DNA of 60,278 nt from Lachnospiraceae bacterium (GTDB lineage Bacteria > Bacillota > Clostridia > Lachnospirales > Lachnospiraceae), in NCBI GenBank assembly GCA_910575555.1, contig CAJTFX010000030.1, positions 1 to 60,278 of the forward strand, given 5' to 3'. A program made the translations under genes and the position numbers. The notes beneath the pieces are model-generated. The model was not told the DNA's origin. It made no database searches and was given only the letters and a program-made list of their open reading frames with translations. Below, one piece after another: positions 44,382-53,289 of this stretch. Within the stretch, counting starts at the first letter, position 1, and each line of letters opens with the position of its first letter.

Positions 44382-44714
44382 TCACCACATTGAATCCGAC
44401 CAATATTCCGGTTCTGGTGTTTTCACTTCAATTAACTTTCCATCTTTATCTGTCAATGTAATATCTGTTTTCATTTGAATTATATCTTCTGTCCCATGTT
44501 CCGCTTTCTTCCTATCCTGCAATGTACTAAAAATCTTCCTGGCACATCTTCTGATCCTGGATTCCCTCAATGAACAGTCTTTCTGAATATTGATCTTTCC
44601 TGTCCTTTTCCCATTTTTAACGCAGTAATCATCCAGATCAAAATACCTGCTCAATTCTTCCCTGTAAATGCAATGGTTGCAATTCTCCGGTTTCCTGTCC
44701 ATACAGATTTTCAT
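44382..44714 (-). CDS. Cysteine-rich protein (110 aa)
   Basis: MKICMDRKPENCNHCIYREE at ATG 44714 with AGGAGAG upstream. CNHC and later cysteines suggest a metal site. Unknown. Confidence 0.5.
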   Translation of the reverse strand: MKICMDRKPENCNHCIYREELSRYFDLDDYCVKNGKRTGKINIQKDCSLRESRIRRCARKIFSTLQDRKKAEHGTEDIIQMKTDITLTDKDGKLIEVKTPEPEYWSDSMW

Positions 44715-44761
44715 AAAACTCTCTCCTGTCATTCATTCTCTGAACCTATTCTGTTTGGGAT

Positions 44762-45049
44762 TTATTCATCTTCTATTCTATCTGCTAACGTCTCACTGGA
44801 ATAAAACTTCACTTTTTTATGCTCTGGCGCAATGCACTTCTCCCCTGTCTTCGGGTTCCTTGCTTCCTTCTCTCTGACAGTTTTTAATTCAAAATGCCCG
44901 ATTCCATAAAAATTGACTTTTTTGCCCTCTGACAGACAATCCAGAAGCGTTTCCCAGAATAATTCCGTCATTTTCACTGCATCTTTTTTGTAAAAACCTC
45001 CTTTCTCTGCGATTTTGTAGGCAAATTCTTTTTTGTTTACTGTCTCCAT
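44762..45049 (-). CDS. HU-family DNA-binding protein
   Basis: 95 residues: METVNKKEFAYKIAEKGGFY, VNFYGIGHFELKTVREKEAR, NPKTGEKCIAPEHKKVKF. This is the HU/IHF fold with the NPKTGE arm. Part of the right-end block of the element. Confidence 0.85.
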   Translation of the reverse strand: METVNKKEFAYKIAEKGGFYKKDAVKMTELFWETLLDCLSEGKKVNFYGIGHFELKTVREKEARNPKTGEKCIAPEHKKVKFYSSETLADRIEDE

Positions 45050-45078
45050 AATGTCTTTCTCCTTTTTCTTTTATCTGC

Positions 45079-45516
45079 TTAATTTCTTACTGATATTCCC
45101 TGGCTGCGTAAATACTGGATCGCCAGATTCAATAAACTTCCATTGTTAATCGTTTCGTCCATGGTATCATCCCACACATGAGGTTTATGGTTTACAGACA
45201 ATCCACCATGTAAGCCTGTATTCGCCCATTGCGCTACCTGGTACCCAGTTGCATTTACATAATCGTCCATGGAATTATGATCAATGTATACATATGCCCT
45301 TACCACGCCTTTGTCTGGGTATGCGTCCACTTTCACTGCTGAACGTAAGAATGCTTCTGTCCTTCGGTAGCTGTCCGGTGTCCAGCCCGTGTAATAATCA
45401 TTCAGGAAATAATTCAATGTCTCATACACTCTCTTTGCCAATTGATCCACCATTTTTATCATGATGGGCTGCAATGCTTTCTGTAATTGGTTCATGTTCC
45501 TTATGTGTTTTGCCAT
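45079..45516 (-). CDS. Phage-type structural protein, gp10-like
   Basis: 145 residues, MAKHIRNMNQLQKALQPIMI. YFLNDYYTGWTPDSYRRTEA and YVNATGYQVAQWANTGLHGG are typical of small phage head-tail (HK97 gp10-like) proteins in Clostridia prophages. It is the only structural-type gene in the window. Confidence 0.55.
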   Translation of the reverse strand: MAKHIRNMNQLQKALQPIMIKMVDQLAKRVYETLNYFLNDYYTGWTPDSYRRTEAFLRSAVKVDAYPDKGVVRAYVYIDHNSMDDYVNATGYQVAQWANTGLHGGLSVNHKPHVWDDTMDETINNGSLLNLAIQYLRSQGISVRN

Positions 45517-45946
45517 TGTGTTTGTCCTCCTTGGGTTTATGGTTTTGATTTTGGAATTTTTGATTTTGTTTTGTAATTTTGTGATTTTGGAATTATGTTT
45601 TGATGGTTGGGTTGATTGTACAATGAAATGGTAGTTTCAAGATTATTGTTTGACAGTCCGTTAAGATACTCCTGTGAAGCCCTGTGTGACTTATAGGGGA
45701 CATTTTCATGTTGTATGTGTTGAGGGGGCGGAATTTATCGTTTCAGGCACTAAAATAAGCCCACTATCAATTATAGGAATATAACTGATAATGGACTTAT
45801 GTATGTGTCCAAATATTTAATTTCACGATGTACAGGATTCTTCCTTTCTTAGATGCTAATTTGTTCGTACGCTTGTTCTGATTACCTTTTTGATTACCTT
45901 TTGGTTACTCATGCTCTGAAAATGCCGTAAAATGGGCATTATAAAA
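45517..45946. other. Element/chromosome junction region
   Basis: No gene. GATTACCTTTT occurs as near-direct repeats at about 45878-45902. The junction presumably lies between here and the 3' end of tRNA-Gly at 45947; the actual att core is not identified. Confidence 0.35.
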
Positions 45947-46018
45947 AGCAGATAACGGGAATCGAACCCGCCTCTCCAGCTTGGGAAGCTGGCGTTCTAC
46001 CGATGAACTATATCTGCT
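45947..46018 (-). tRNA. tRNA-Gly (CCC)
   Basis: Cloverleaf with arm CCAGC-TTCCCAA-GCTGG (anticodon CCC) and GGTTCGATTCC T-arm. The 3' end faces the accessory element, the usual integration end. Confidence 0.9.
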
Positions 46019-46096
46019 TACTGAATATCGTAGATAGCCATACGGCCCACTAAACTCTACAACAATTACGCTCATGGTACAACTCTCATAAATAAA

Positions 46097-46181
46097 TGCC
46101 GGCGACCGGAATCGAACCGGTACGATGTCGCCACCACAGGATTTTAAGTCCTGCGCGTCTGCCAGTTCCGCCACGCCGGCA
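46097..46181 (-). tRNA. tRNA-Leu (TAA)
   Basis: Anticodon arm CAGGA-CTTAAAA-TCCTG, long variable arm, GGTTCGATTCC T-arm. Confidence 0.9.
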
Positions 46182-46185
46182 CAAA

Positions 46186-46259
46186 TGGGACCTACAGGGC
46201 TCGAACCTGTGACCCTCTGCTTGTAAGGCAGATGCTCTCCCAGCTGAGCTAAGATCCCA
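46186..46259 (-). tRNA. tRNA-Val (TAC)
   Basis: Anticodon arm CTGC-CTTACAA-GCAG, T-arm GGTTCGAGCC. Confidence 0.9.
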
Positions 46260-46314
46260 TTCTTAACACTGATTGAAGTTATGCTCAATCACTATACAAT
46301 CTTAAATTGTATAA

Positions 46315-46388
46315 CGACCCAGAAGGGACTCGAACCCTCGACCTCCGCCGTGACAGGGCGGCGCTCTAACCAACTGAGCCACTAGGCC
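46315..46388 (-). tRNA. tRNA-Asp (GTC)
   Basis: Anticodon arm CCGCC-CTGTCAC-GGCGG; T-arm GGTTCGAGTCC. Confidence 0.9.
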
Positions 46389-46409
46389 ATTTCCTCATAG
46401 TTAATAGCG

Positions 46410-46484
46410 TGGACCTTCGGGGACTCGAACCCAGGACCGACCGGTTATGAGCCGGTTGCTCTAACCAACTGAGCTAAAGGTCCA
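46410..46484 (-). tRNA. tRNA-Met (CAT), elongator type
   Basis: Anticodon arm CCGG-CTCATAA-CCGG; acceptor TGGACCT. Lacks initiator GGG/CCC pairs. Confidence 0.85.
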
Positions 46485-46504
46485 AGTTGATTGAATCAAC
46501 ACAA

Positions 46505-46576
46505 GCCGATGATCGGACTCGAACCGATAACCTGCTGATTACAAATCAGCTGCTCTGCCAATTGAGCCACATCGGC
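46505..46576 (-). tRNA. tRNA-Thr (TGT)
   Basis: Anticodon arm GCTGA-TTTGTAA-TCAGC; acceptor GCCGATG/CATCGGC. Confidence 0.9.
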
Positions 46577-46594
46577 ATATTATTAACTATGAAA

Positions 46595-46666
46595 TGACTC
46601 CTACGGGAATCGAACCCGTGTTACCGCCGTGAAAGGGCGATGTCTTAACCGCTTGACCAAGGAGCC
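46595..46666 (-). tRNA. tRNA-Glu (TTC)
   Basis: Anticodon loop CTTTCAC; T-arm GGGTTCGATTCC. Confidence 0.9.
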
Positions 46667-46708
46667 TGACTGTTGTCTCTTACCCGCTGTTACCTCAGCG
46701 ACGGATTA

Positions 46709-46737
46709 ATATTATCACAGTTCTTTACAAAATGCAA
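46709..46737 (-). promoter_or_regulatory. Promoter of the tRNA operon
   Basis: On the minus strand TTGCAT, 17-bp spacer, TAATAT, 43 bp upstream of tRNA-Glu, the first gene. Confidence 0.65.
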
Positions 46738-46787
46738 GCATTTTTTACTAAAGTTTTTAACTCCTTCACGAACAGAATTTTATCGCA

Positions 46788-47636
46788 CTAATGAAGGGCC
46801 TTTACCGGGCAGGAGTTCCTGCAAACGCCGCAGCGGATGCACTCCGGATGGTTGGCGTTTTTGGCCGGGTTTACCTGCATCTTACAGACTTTGGCACAAA
46901 CACCGCAATTGATACAGGCTTCCTGGTCCACCCGATAACGAAATACAGATATGGGATTAAAAACAGAATAAACGGCTCCAAGGGGACAGATGTATTTGCA
47001 AAACGGGCGGTAAATCAAAATGGATAAAAGAATCGTCACCAACAGCAGCAGATTCTTCCAGGCATACAACAAACCCAATGCGTTTTGCATGGATTGGTTC
47101 AGAAGCACCAGAGGCATCCCCCCTTCCAACGTGCCTGCCGGACAAATCAGCTTACAGAAATAAGGCGCCCCCTGTCCTAAAACATCCACCAGAACCATAG
47201 GCATCAATATGACAAATATCAATAAAATTATGTACTTCAATTTCCGAAGCAGACGATCGCCCCTAAAAGTCTCAAGCTTTTTCCAAAAAGGAAGTTTATG
47301 CAGTAAATCCTGAATTAATCCGAAAGGACACAGCCAGCCGCAGACAAATCTGCCCATCAGCCCACCGACAAACATCAAAAATCCCGCCACATAAAATGCA
47401 AATTTAAAATTCCAACTTCCAATAACCGCCTGCATTGCTCCAATCGGGCAGGCTCCCACAGCTCCCGGGCAGGAATAGCAATTCAGGCCGGGAACACAGA
47501 GAGTTTTCAATTTTCCCTGATATATTTTTCCCTGTAAAAATCCTGCCAGGTAACTGTTGGTGAGAAGCGCCCAGAGCGCCTGCACTCCATGACGTTTCGG
47601 CTCCTTTATTTTCTTTCTTTTATCCAATTCCGACAC
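46788..47636 (-). CDS. Polytopic 4Fe-4S membrane protein
   Basis: 282 residues; start GTG 47636. NapH/YccM-type: cysteine-rich CYSCPGAVGACPIGAMQAV, FVCGWLCPFGLIQD, CKYICPLGAVYSV, and two ferredoxin 4Fe-4S motifs (CINCGVCAKVCKM and CIRCGVCRNSCPV). Four to five membrane segments. Follows the CXXC gene after 59 nt; the pair is typical of Clostridia. Likely electron transfer at the membrane. Confidence 0.8.
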   Translation of the reverse strand: MSELDKRKKIKEPKRHGVQALWALLTNSYLAGFLQGKIYQGKLKTLCVPGLNCYSCPGAVGACPIGAMQAVIGSWNFKFAFYVAGFLMFVGGLMGRFVCGWLCPFGLIQDLLHKLPFWKKLETFRGDRLLRKLKYIILLIFVILMPMVLVDVLGQGAPYFCKLICPAGTLEGGMPLVLLNQSMQNALGLLYAWKNLLLLVTILLSILIYRPFCKYICPLGAVYSVFNPISVFRYRVDQEACINCGVCAKVCKMQVNPAKNANHPECIRCGVCRNSCPVKALH

Positions 47637-47723
47637 ACTCCATGCATATTCTTTCTTTTATCCAATTCCGGCACACTCCATACATATTCTTTCTTTTATC
47701 CAATTCCGATACACTCCATACAT
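47608..47723. repeat. 38-bp tandem triplication at a gene junction
   Basis: Three copies (47608-47647, 47648-47685, 47686-47723) of ATTCTTTCTTTTATCCAATT..CCATRCAT with few changes. It covers the 3' end of the CXXC gene and the 5' end of the 4Fe-4S gene and so multiplies a stop/start junction. Confidence 0.75.
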
Positions 47724-47842
47724 ATATTAATCGCTTTCTCTAAAACTACGGATATTTCTCCCCGGTAAATTCCATACCCTGCCATAAGAAGTCCGCAGAC
47801 AGCCACAAAAATTCCTGTTCGGGAAGAATGCAGGCGGCTCAT
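47696..47842 (-). CDS. CD1871A-family CXXC protein
   Basis: 48 residues from ATG 47842 (GGGGGTGG upstream): MSRLHSSRTGIFVAVCGLLM, one membrane segment, then NICMECIGIG with the CXXC signature of the CD1871A family. Partner of the 4Fe-4S protein. Confidence 0.7.
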   Translation of the reverse strand: MSRLHSSRTGIFVAVCGLLMAGYGIYRGEISVVLEKAINICMECIGIG

Positions 47843-48050
47843 TGACCCACCCCCTGGAAATCTGGTTCTTCTATCACATTGTTTTTCCTGTTCCTTTTCA
47901 TTTCGCATAGCTCCTTTTTCTTTAATATAAAACACGTTTCAAATTCCCGCAATACGCTGTGAAACTGCCAGCAGCCCGACTTCCTCTGTTTGCTGCTACT
48001 CAGAAATTATACTATACACAGCCTGGCGAATCAACTGCAAATGCTTTACG

Positions 48051-50384
48051 CTACGGCAAATTCCCAATAAGCCCCAAAGCCGTTTTAGGGATGGATATTG
48101 TATCGCTGTGCTGTGACGACACTTCTCCTAATATTGCAAAATTATAACTTTCATATTCCCAAGACGCCAGCGTCCATCCTTCTGCATGCTGTACTTTTAC
48201 TTCCACCAGGCGTTCCGCTATCGTATGGCCTTCCCAGGTCTCATCCATGGCTTTTTCAAAAGCTATCTCCGGCAAATCAATTTCGCCGTCCTTCACAATC
48301 CACATGGTACACTGCCCTTTCAAAATCCCATCATAATACTGTAGCTGAAGATACTTTTCATCTGATTTTTGCACTGTAAGATTCTGAATCCAGTTTTTAT
48401 TCTGGGGCAGTGACACTGGAATGCCAAACTCTATATGAGTTGGAATACCTTCTGTCTCAACAAATTTTTCCAAAATTTTACTTACATACCCCTTCAGCCC
48501 GTCATACCATTGCTGACCTGTTTCTGACAGCTTCGCTTTGATAGGAATTTCTGCTACCGCTCCTGTAATTTCTTCGCAAACTCTTGCCATAATATGGCCT
48601 TCCAGCCCTGTTTCTCCGCCTTGTTCAAACCGGTTCATACAATACCTTACCGTATATCCTCCATAATAAATCAACTCCCGATATTCTTCCAGATGTGCGT
48701 CTATATAGTCCTGGGGGTCAGAAGATTCCGATTCTCCATCCATACAAATGGAATCTATCAACTGTTCTATGACAGGAGCTGTATCCAGTTTCCCGTATGC
48801 AACTGCCTGTTCATAACAGTCCTGCATTTGCTTTACAATAAATTTCTGGCTGTCAAGCCCGTCTTTCACGATATGCCCGGGAAATTTTCCACGGATATCC
48901 TGCTCTAAATAGCTGCCGTCCCCTGGCTCCCAGTATTCCTCCAATAGATATTCCCCTTCCTCTATTACAAATGTCAATGCTACCGGAATATGGGAACCGC
49001 CCACTTCTTTCAGGCCGTTTTCCTGAAATTTATATTCATTGTAAAGCGCCCAGCCATAATAAGTAATTTTCTGCCTTCCCTTTGCATCCTCTGAACTTTC
49101 TTCTCCCAGCTTCGTAAAGCTGCCGCAGGCAACGTCATAACTATACTCTCCGGAATAAAAAGTCCCATTATGTTCTATAATGGCGTCTTTTATGGCTGCT
49201 TCTGCCGCTTCTTCCATCTGTTCCCTTTCCTGGCTTTCAGAAGATAAACCGCTGTCTCCTTCACTTCCCGAATGAAAACCATCTGCAAAAAAAGAACTGC
49301 CATTTCCCAGTTGGGCAAGGTCCTGCATCACTTTTTCCGGTTTGGGATTTGTAATAAGGCAGATCCCACCCAGTAAACATCCAACAATGCCGATTACGCT
49401 TACCACAGCCGTTGGTTTTTTGTAATCCATGATATTTTTAATTCGTTTTTTCACATCTCCCTCTCCAAATGCCAGGGGCATTCCTGGAATTTTTCTTTTC
49501 CCCACAGTAAACCGCAGCAACGACTCCGCATATTCCGCCCGGATATCTCTGTCCATTTTCCTCATTACCTCTTCATCACAGCTCATTTCCATATCTTTTC
49601 CTGCCAGAAAAAATGCCATCCACACAAGAGGATTGAACCAATGGATACATACTGCAAGAAATGCCAGAATCTTTATGAAATAATCTTTTCTGGCAATATG
49701 GCATTGTTCATGAAGGATAATATATTCCTGTTCCTTTTCCTCAATGCAGGAAGGAAGGTAAATCTTTGGATGCAGCATGCCCAACACAAACGGAGAAGCA
49801 ATATAATCAGCTAAGTAAATATTTCCCTGAATCTGTATGGAACAGGATACCTGACGGGAAAGACGCATTCCTGAAAGCAGCCTGGAGCCTGCCAGTATCC
49901 CAGCCCCAATCAGCCAGACCGCAAACCAGAAAGAAGATTGCATTCCCAAGAATAAAAAACTGTTCTGCTTCTCTTCCACCTTTACCAAAGCGCCGGTTTC
50001 ATCCTCAACTGATTTTATGCCGAAAGCCTCTTCTTCTTTTGCTTTTAAAGAACTTTCTCTTTCCTTCACTGGCCTTTGCTGCATGGGAAATTTTTGTTCT
50101 GCTGACAAGTCCGGATTGCCTTGTCCCAAAGAGATATTTTCTGAAATATACGCAACTTCGCCTCCCTCCTTGACTTCCACATGGGCTAAATTCAGCACTG
50201 AAAAAACAGAAGGCAGTGATACCGGGCAAAGCAAACGGAACAGCACAATCCCCCAAAGCGCATAAGAATATTTTTTGGGCGCTCTGGAAAGTAACATACG
50301 GATTACAAGAACAGCCAGTATCGCTATTGTGCCTGTAATGCTCATATTGATAATTTTATGAAGTATTCCATATAAAATATCCAT
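48051..50384 (-). CDS. BlaR1/MecR1-like M56 metallopeptidase
   Basis: 777 residues, MDILYGILHKIINMSITGTI; AAGGGGG upstream. Membrane segments 5-25, 35-55, 100-130, 310-330; zinc motif ILHEQCHIARKD (HExxH-like, HEQCH at about 226). Long extracytoplasmic C-terminus without a beta-lactam sensor fold. Pairs with the BlaI-type repressor directly upstream. Confidence 0.75.
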   Translation of the reverse strand: MDILYGILHKIINMSITGTIAILAVLVIRMLLSRAPKKYSYALWGIVLFRLLCPVSLPSVFSVLNLAHVEVKEGGEVAYISENISLGQGNPDLSAEQKFPMQQRPVKERESSLKAKEEEAFGIKSVEDETGALVKVEEKQNSFLFLGMQSSFWFAVWLIGAGILAGSRLLSGMRLSRQVSCSIQIQGNIYLADYIASPFVLGMLHPKIYLPSCIEEKEQEYIILHEQCHIARKDYFIKILAFLAVCIHWFNPLVWMAFFLAGKDMEMSCDEEVMRKMDRDIRAEYAESLLRFTVGKRKIPGMPLAFGEGDVKKRIKNIMDYKKPTAVVSVIGIVGCLLGGICLITNPKPEKVMQDLAQLGNGSSFFADGFHSGSEGDSGLSSESQEREQMEEAAEAAIKDAIIEHNGTFYSGEYSYDVACGSFTKLGEESSEDAKGRQKITYYGWALYNEYKFQENGLKEVGGSHIPVALTFVIEEGEYLLEEYWEPGDGSYLEQDIRGKFPGHIVKDGLDSQKFIVKQMQDCYEQAVAYGKLDTAPVIEQLIDSICMDGESESSDPQDYIDAHLEEYRELIYYGGYTVRYCMNRFEQGGETGLEGHIMARVCEEITGAVAEIPIKAKLSETGQQWYDGLKGYVSKILEKFVETEGIPTHIEFGIPVSLPQNKNWIQNLTVQKSDEKYLQLQYYDGILKGQCTMWIVKDGEIDLPEIAFEKAMDETWEGHTIAERLVEVKVQHAEGWTLASWEYESYNFAILGEVSSQHSDTISIPKTALGLIGNLP

Positions 50385-50389
50385 TCCGG

Positions 50390-50749
50390 TTACCCCCTTC
50401 CCTGGTTGATAATGTCTATCAGTTCCTGAACCTCCCCATCTGACAATTTCTTCCTGGCAGTAAATGCAGCGACAAAAGCCGGCAGGGAACCGTCAAAAGC
50501 CTCTTCCACAAATTGCTCCCCCTGCATCCCATAAAAATCTTTCCGGCTAATGCGGGATGATACAATTCCCTGATTATTCTGAAAAATACCTTTCTCACAT
50601 AATTTTCGCAGCACATTATAAGCGGTTGGACGCTTCCAATTCAGCTCTATGGCACAGATTTTTGCCAATTCCCTGGAGTGGATTGGTTCATTTTCCCAGA
50701 TAAGGTCTGCAAAACGAGCCTCCACAATCCCTAAATTCGTATCTATCAT
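50390..50749 (-). CDS. BlaI/MecI-family repressor
   Basis: 119 residues, MIDTNLGIVEARFADLIWEN. Winged helix (KRPTAYNVLRKLCEKGI) and proteolysis-type C-terminus (KLSDGEVQELIDIINQ). It ends 5 nt before the M56 gene. Cleavage by the M56 protein would release its operator. Confidence 0.8.
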   Translation of the reverse strand: MIDTNLGIVEARFADLIWENEPIHSRELAKICAIELNWKRPTAYNVLRKLCEKGIFQNNQGIVSSRISRKDFYGMQGEQFVEEAFDGSLPAFVAAFTARKKLSDGEVQELIDIINQGRG

Positions 50750-50769
50750 AATTCTACCTCCTTGTTTAT

Positions 50770-50808
50770 TTATAATAAACTATTTTTTAGTTTATCATTA
50801 ATAAACTG
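50770..50808. promoter_or_regulatory. Putative BlaI operator
   Basis: AATAAACT..AGTTTAT inverted repeat and a further AATAAAC copy directly upstream of the repressor start. Confidence 0.5.
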
Positions 50809-50869
50809 ATTTGTCAAGAAAAATGAGCTGTTGTTTTAACGATTGATAAATCGTAAAGCGACAGCCCCA

Positions 50870-51060
50870 TCCGGGATACTCATTCCAACATTTTTTAATT
50901 TTAAATCCGCATTTATTCACATAAAATGAATATACCGTTTTTCAAAATATGGCGTGACTGCTTCCCGCACCTTCGTGTCAGGATGTTTTCCCTCAATTGC
51001 TTTCCATGCTGTTTGACCAAAGCCTTCATTATGGTATTTTGGAGAAATTCAATATCCATA
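50870..51060 (-). pseudogene. Decayed copy of the 56.7-kb GNAT gene
   Basis: Close to 56810-57000 of the intact gene ([20 protein letters not shown], then [14 protein letters not shown]) but with a 1-nt deletion that breaks the frame after IHF and without the ends. Part of the duplicated segment. Confidence 0.75.
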
Positions 51061-51152
51061 AATTCTGTTACGCATCTCCAAATGATTTAAACTTGGCTTT
51101 AACATTGAAAATAGTAATAAAAAAAATCGTAATAAAATCCTTCGCAATTTAG

Positions 51153-51183
51153 TGGACTGCACTCAGTACAGTCCACATTTTTT
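51153..51183. terminator. Terminator near the lipoprotein gene
   Basis: TGGACTG (51153-51159) with CAGTCCA (51169-51175), then TTTTTT on the plus strand. A similar hairpin is at about 57410-57430. Confidence 0.6.
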
Positions 51184-51192
51184 ACGCAATTC

Positions 51193-51594
51193 CTACCTTT
51201 TAGACGCATTATCATCCTTAGTCTTATTAGTTTGCGTGTCTTCTATCCCCCTTTTTGTGTTATTATCGTCCTGTTTTTGCGTTCCCGTGTTGTTTTTGGG
51301 CTGTTTGTCCTGCTTTTGCGTTCCCGTATTGTTTTTGGACTGTGCAGCATCTGCTTTATCGTCCTGCTTTTTCATCCCTGTATTACTTTTGGGCCGTGTA
51401 ATATCTGTTTTATTTGCGCTGCCCTGCTCTTTCTTCTTTACTTCATTTGATTCGGTTTTTACTTCTCTCTGTGTCACCCCCTTTTTCTTATCGCTATTCC
51501 CGCAAGCCATCATTCCAAATGCCATCACTCCTGCCAAACATAATACCAGACCTTTTTTTGCAAATCCATTTTTCATTGTTTTCTTATCTTTCAT
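51193..51594 (-). CDS. Lysine-rich lipoprotein
   Basis: 133 residues. Signal with lipobox LAGVMAFGMMACGNS; then a low-complexity KKQDxKxxxxxNNTGTQKQD repeat-rich chain. Probably lipid-anchored; role unknown. Intact member of a duplicated gene whose copy at 57.4 kb is broken. Confidence 0.65.
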   Translation of the reverse strand: MKDKKTMKNGFAKKGLVLCLAGVMAFGMMACGNSDKKKGVTQREVKTESNEVKKKEQGSANKTDITRPKSNTGMKKQDDKADAAQSKNNTGTQKQDKQPKNNTGTQKQDDNNTKRGIEDTQTNKTKDDNASKR

Positions 51595-51830
51595 TTTCTC
51601 GTTCTCCTTTCTTATGTAGATTCATGTTATCCACTGTTAAATTACTTTTATCATCAAACCTCCTTTGTCATGTAATTCAAAGCAACATCCTTTGATGATC
51701 CTATTATTTCATCTAAACCTTACCAATTCCTAAAACAAATCTTAACAATTCTAAAGCTTAATCTCCTCTCTCTCATTTTGCCGCATTCATCACTCCCTGC
51801 CTGTATCTTTTCTTACAACAGCCGCCCTGA
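51595..51830. other. Non-coding spacer of the duplicated segment
   Basis: AT-rich, matches 57.8-58.0 kb. No gene. Confidence 0.5.
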
Positions 51831-52022
51831 TTATAGATTTTCTTCATATAGCGCTTTCATCTTTGCAACTATGGTTGAATCATCATCTCTCCGCAACTCA
51901 TACGGTTCATAACTGACAGCAAGCTGAGCCTCCGAGGATAAGGAATTATACCAGCCATTCCACGGTTTCAGCAGATAACTCGGATACACTGAAATACCGT
52001 TTGTCCTATGTAAGCTTTTCAA
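51831..52022 (-). pseudogene. Fragment of an unknown gene
   Basis: KPWNGWYNSLSSEAQLAVSY..DDSTIVAKMKALYEENL, 63 codons, no ribosome site. Looks like the 3' end of a larger gene. Its duplicate near 58.0 kb is unreadable. Confidence 0.4.
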
Positions 52023-52064
52023 TACGCTGACCTATATTATACAGTCTGTTTACGCAATCCCGAA

Positions 52065-52442
52065 CTATTTTTGCTTTTTTAATATACGCTCATACTGTTG
52101 TTTTGTAATTTTTTTGCTGACATATAATTGTTTCAATTGGGTCTTTGAATATCCTGCCAAAGCAACGTCTGCTATCTTTTTACCGGAACCTTCCATGCTG
52201 CTTTTATCAGAAGGAGACATGTTTTCCGCCTCTGTATGCACTCCCAGTGTTCTCCCTGCCTCACTCAGTTCTAAAGTATCGCCATTTTTTGATATGGCAT
52301 TATAATTTCTCTTTAGGCTTATTTCCATGCCGGAATGTTCTCCTTCTGTCCGCTTTTTGACTTTCCCTAAATCTGCGCCTTTGGATAGATTCTCCGCATT
52401 CGCTGTTTTTCTCAAAAAAGACTCCGTAATTTTATTTTCCAT
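52065..52442 (-). CDS. Hypothetical protein (125 aa)
   Basis: MENKITESFLRKTANAENLS at ATG 52442 with GAGGAG upstream. Hydrophilic, no motif. Start overlaps the psd gene by 11 nt. Confidence 0.55.
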   Translation of the reverse strand: MENKITESFLRKTANAENLSKGADLGKVKKRTEGEHSGMEISLKRNYNAISKNGDTLELSEAGRTLGVHTEAENMSPSDKSSMEGSGKKIADVALAGYSKTQLKQLYVSKKITKQQYERILKKQK

Positions 52443-53289
52443 TGCACAATCTCCTCTCTTTCTTTGTTTGGGCTACACATTCACCCATATGCACCATAAT
52501 CTCTCTGTTACTGTTTTTCTTTTCATACAGCTTTCCATTAAAACATATTGAATTTTCCTTCAGCAGCACGATAATTGTTGACCCGCCAAATTCAAAATAC
52601 CCTTTTTCCTCACCTGCCTTTATATTATCTTGTCTTAACGGCTGTCTGTAATTTTTGATTTTACCAACTAATAAAGCTCCTATTTCCATCTGGATCATTG
52701 TCCCAAATTTATCTGTTTTAATCACTTGATACTCTCTGCTATTTTGTACAAATACCGGAACCACCCTCAACGCAATAGGTCTGACGCAATGCAGTTTCCC
52801 TTTTATTCTCCTGAAATAGAGTATCCTTCCATTTGCCACATAACAATACCTGTGATAATTTGCAGGTGTCAGACGAAAAATAAGCGCTGTCCCATTCTGA
52901 AACTCCATAGCCAGCTTATGATCATCCAGTAAATCTTCCAGAGAAAATCTTGTATTCTTTATTTCAAAAACAGAATTTTTTTTAATTTTTACATAAGTTA
53001 AAAAACCGTCACACGGACTGATCAGATGGTCTTGCGTCAAATCATAATACTCTATTCTTCTTTTCCTGATAAAGAAATCATTAAACGACGAAAATCCTTT
53101 TGCGGGAATTTCTATATTGTCCATGTCAATTTTATGTTTCCAGATATAATATTTCACAAGCCATTTGGATAAGCCAGATGAAAGAAATTTGCCTGCAACC
53201 CGCGACACCTCCGGCTGAACAAGCAATTTGAGAATCATCCTTCCCAACGCAGTCTTATATAGAAAACATAACACAAGCGATTTACTCAT
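52432..53289 (-). CDS. psd: Phosphatidylserine decarboxylase
   Basis: 285 residues. ATG 53289 overlaps the pssA stop by 4 nt. Autocleavage motif near the C-terminus: FEFGGSTI (the GST triad cuts at G-S, giving the pyruvoyl group). Membrane-associated; makes phosphatidylethanolamine from the product of PssA. Confidence 0.85.
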   Translation of the reverse strand: MSKSLVLCFLYKTALGRMILKLLVQPEVSRVAGKFLSSGLSKWLVKYYIWKHKIDMDNIEIPAKGFSSFNDFFIRKRRIEYYDLTQDHLISPCDGFLTYVKIKKNSVFEIKNTRFSLEDLLDDHKLAMEFQNGTALIFRLTPANYHRYCYVANGRILYFRRIKGKLHCVRPIALRVVPVFVQNSREYQVIKTDKFGTMIQMEIGALLVGKIKNYRQPLRQDNIKAGEEKGYFEFGGSTIIVLLKENSICFNGKLYEKKNSNREIMVHMGECVAQTKKERRLCNGK

